In this document: one piece after another, positions 62,137 to 64,000 of the stretch | Layout of the letters: every line of letters starts with the position of its first letter | Position numbering within the stretch: position 1 is the stretch's first letter | Source: JAVKLU01 sp031538895 | GTDB taxonomy: Bacteria; Pseudomonadota; Gammaproteobacteria; Burkholderiales; Burkholderiaceae | Assembly (NCBI GenBank): GCA_031538895.1 | Contig: JAVKLU010000032.1 | Span: forward strand, 1 to 64,000 | Direction: 5' to 3' | DNA: 64,000 nucleotides | Notes under the pieces: model-generated | Database searches by the model: none | What the model saw: the letters and a program-made list of their open reading frames with translations, nothing else | What the model was told of the DNA's origin: nothing | Translations under genes and position numbers: made by a program

Positions 62137-62158
62137 CTAATCGTTCACTAATCATTCA
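62137..62158. repeat. 11-bp tandem duplication spanning the prmA stop codon
   Basis: CTAATCGTTCA and CTAATCATTCA follow each other; the second begins with the complement of the prmA TAG. Confidence 0.85.
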
Positions 62159-63128
62159 CTAACGCAACCCAGCCTTCTTTCATATTCGCGATTCTAAGCG
62201 ACACGTAAGGCGCATAGGCCGCGATGACTTGTTCGACTTGACTCTCGAGAATTCCAGACAGTAGTAAACGGCCATTGACGGCGCGATAGCGTGCTAAAAC
62301 AGGAGCGAGGGCGATGAGTGGATTAGTCAAAATATTTGCTACGACCCACGCGCATTGCTTCATATCTTTTTGTGCCAGGGCTTGATCGACATGATCGGGG
62401 GCGCTAATCGTAATTTCGCACTGATTGGCGAGTGCGTTTTCTTGCGCGGTGCGCAACGCTTGTGGATCGATATCAGTGGCAAACACCGGTGTTGCGCCGC
62501 GCTTGAACGCCAGCAAGGCCAAAATACCGCTGCCACAACCATAGTCAAGAAGCGAATCACCTTTTTTAAGGTGCGCGTCGAGAAAGTTTAAACATAAAAA
62601 AGTTGTCGGATGCGACCCTGTGCCAAAGGCTAATCCAGGGTCCAAAATTAAATTGATTTTGTTCGGCAAAGTGTTCGCGTTGATCAGTTCTGCCGTTTGA
62701 TGCCAAGAGGGAATAATGCGCACTTGATGATTGATGTCAATCGGAGGAAACTGCGCTTGAGTTTGGTGTACCCAGTTTTGAGCCGCAATCGGCATGGGTG
62801 GCAAAAGTTCTGGTAAGTGGATATGTTGAGCTTGCGCGGTATTGCGAATGAAAGCCGCGCCGCGTGTAGCATCAAAATCTGTCGCCGATAGCAAAACGGT
62901 AATGATGTTGCGACGCCAGTGGGTGTTGGGTAACATGCCTGGCTCGCCGTAAATTGCTTGTTCATCGGGACTGCCGACATCAGCGTCTTCCAGTTGTACT
63001 GACAGTGCACCCGCATCCAATAAAGCGTCGGTAAAGGCGTCAACTAGATCGGCATGAGTATCATGACTGCATTCAATCTTCCATTCCCACCATTGGGGCG
63101 TCTTATCGTGATTAACTGCGCAATTCAT
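62148..63128 (-). CDS. prmA: Ribosomal protein L11 methyltransferase
   Basis: A 326-residue SAM-dependent methyltransferase. It shows GLAFGTGSHPTT, motif I DYGCGSGILALLA and VANILTNPLIAL, as in PrmA, which trimethylates ribosomal protein L11. An N-terminal recognition domain (about 10-110) is present. The start overlaps the end of the next upstream gene by 17 bases, so an ATG further in could be used. Confidence 0.95.
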   Translation of the reverse strand: MNCAVNHDKTPQWWEWKIECSHDTHADLVDAFTDALLDAGALSVQLEDADVGSPDEQAIYGEPGMLPNTHWRRNIITVLLSATDFDATRGAAFIRNTAQAQHIHLPELLPPMPIAAQNWVHQTQAQFPPIDINHQVRIIPSWHQTAELINANTLPNKINLILDPGLAFGTGSHPTTFLCLNFLDAHLKKGDSLLDYGCGSGILALLAFKRGATPVFATDIDPQALRTAQENALANQCEITISAPDHVDQALAQKDMKQCAWVVANILTNPLIALAPVLARYRAVNGRLLLSGILESQVEQVIAAYAPYVSLRIANMKEGWVALVND

Positions 63129-63531
63129 TCACACCGATTAACACGAGAACCAAAGCTAAAAGTACGGCGGCCAAAACAACATATTTATCGTAATTACGAC
63201 GGACACTCACCACGCCGCGCTCATTATTTGCTAAGGACGAATTAATTTCTTGTTCAACGCGACTGGTCACTTCATCGCGAATCAGTTGTTGCAACTCTTT
63301 AATCAAAGGGCCGTCATAGTTCAATAGCGCGGCGTATTTGCCCATCGACTTTAAGTACAAATTCCGGTTGTAAAAAGAATTGAAATTATTTGTTTCTAAA
63401 CCGATCAGTTGCTGTTCCGATAACATCAGGCGATTGCGCACCAGTTCGATGCTTAGGCTGGCCTCCAGCCTTTTTTGGGCAAGAATTTTGCCTAATTCAA
63501 CAGTAATATTTTTGCCTGTATGGTGGTTCAT
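63112..63531 (-). CDS. Membrane-anchored helix-turn-helix protein (RodZ-like N-terminus)
   Basis: A 139-residue protein. An N-terminal HTH_25/RodZ-type domain (about 10-80: GKILAQKRLEASLSIELVRNRLMLSEQQLIGLE and YLKSMGKYAALL) precedes a charged linker and one C-terminal membrane segment (about 116-134, VLAAVLLALVLVLIGV). Full RodZ is longer with a periplasmic domain, so this is a truncated or different family member. It could act in cell-shape or membrane-bound regulation; not proven. Confidence 0.72.
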   Translation of the reverse strand: MNHHTGKNITVELGKILAQKRLEASLSIELVRNRLMLSEQQLIGLETNNFNSFYNRNLYLKSMGKYAALLNYDGPLIKELQQLIRDEVTSRVEQEINSSLANNERGVVSVRRNYDKYVVLAAVLLALVLVLIGVNELRS

Positions 63532-64000
63532 AGTAGCGTCAAAATTTTAGGTACAAGTAATAATGTTTTTTTTGGTGTTCTTTTACGGGGTGCAATCGAC
63601 AAAATTTTTATCATAAGGAGTGATGCAAACCACTCTAAATAACAACTCGCCTAATTATACGGTGTGGATAAGTTTACGAATAGTTTATTTATTAAACAGT
63701 TAGGGTTGAAACTTAATTTAAATTCGAGCTTGTAAAAATGCTGATTAGGCCAAATCAGACCAATGATGTTGTTGCGATTGATGTTGTTAAGCGTTTAATT
63801 TTTGGCACGATCTTGCAAAGACTTTTGCGCTAATCATCTGGAGCACAGAATTAGGTATTTGATACGCCTAATTTATCGTGAGTCGTTGGCCTAGACCCAG
63901 CCGCTACAATCAAGGTCCTTACGTAACAGTGGGGCGCATTGAGTCACAGTGATTTGTGCGTTTTGCATCCAATCGAACTCTAATTGCGCTCTAATGATGT
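63532..64000. other. AT-rich non-coding region at the window edge
   Basis: No gene is seen in these 469 bases. They contain a perfect DnaA-box sequence (63663-63671, minus strand), a GTTTATTTATTAAAC hairpin nearby, CTGATT/AATCAG arms around 63740-63757, and AATTAGG/CCTAATT arms at 63849-63873. The next gene must start beyond the window. Confidence 0.6.
63663..63671 (-). promoter_or_regulatory. Isolated consensus DnaA box
   Basis: TTATCCACA on the minus strand within an AT-rich intergenic region. Only one is seen, so an origin is not supported; titration or transcriptional control by DnaA is possible. Confidence 0.4.

Noticed and set aside
63532..64000. Replication origin
   Set aside because: Only one DnaA box is present and neither dnaA nor other origin-linked genes are in the window.

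Overview
The window reads as an ordinary chromosomal segment of a betaproteobacterium, most likely a member of or close to the Burkholderiales. Supporting signs are the block hisC-hisB-hisH-hisA-hisF-hisI-hisE-HIT-tatA-tatB, the ffs-dnaX-ybaB-recR block, the DUF3426 gene beside prmA, a cysM-fis-purH string, and a very long DUF3683/FAD/Fe-S oxidoreductase of a type common in that order. Base composition is roughly balanced, Phe is often TTT, and many genes carry homopolymeric T runs. No phage, insertion sequence with a transposase, CRISPR array or rRNA operon is present.

Layout. 1-4.3 kb: end of alaS, a PAP2 phosphatase, an EamA exporter, ettA (minus strand) and a tRNA-Gly(CCC). 4.3-9.3 kb: polyamine importer genes potGHI (minus), then queG and tsaE diverging from one shared CATG. 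9.3-13.3 kb: argC, cysM, fis, purH. 13.3-20.2 kb: a small secreted orphan (minus), then the histidine genes ending in a HIT hydrolase and tatAB. 20.3-31.4 kb: rlmJ, mrcA, a 1265-residue lipoprotein with IPT/TIG repeats and a metzincin protease centre, then grpE-dnaK-dnaJ. 31.4-38.7 kb: a deacetylase-family hydrolase, the DUF3683 oxidoreductase, an SRPBCC/GyrI-like protein and hemB. 38.9-44.4 kb: on the minus strand, gspL-gspM-gspN, spoT and a CinA-type amidohydrolase. 44.5-50.9 kb: a DUF480 protein, a DUF2130 protein, a beta-hydroxyacid dehydrogenase, recR-ybaB-dnaX and the 4.5S SRP RNA. 51-58.4 kb: a DUF192 protein, phoR, an MBL hydrolase and an RND efflux pair. 58.4-64 kb: pepN, a DUF3426 protein, prmA and a membrane HTH protein, followed by about 470 bases without a gene.

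How genes work together. hisC-hisE supplies seven histidine enzymes, but hisG and hisD are not adjacent. grpE, dnaK and dnaJ form the Hsp70 system, with a sigma-32-like promoter before grpE. Several usual clusters are incomplete here: tatAB without tatC, gspLMN without the other type II secretion genes, potGHI without a binding protein, and phoR without phoB.

Two observations stand out. First, two 143-bp near-identical elements with 12-bp terminal inverted repeats (38767-38909 and 45486-45628, opposite orientation) sit exactly at stop codons; one may supply a promoter element to hemB. Second, short tandem duplications of 10-20 bp are concentrated at gene starts, ribosome-binding sites and stop codons throughout the window. 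The IPT-repeat metzincin lipoprotein is the most unusual single gene.
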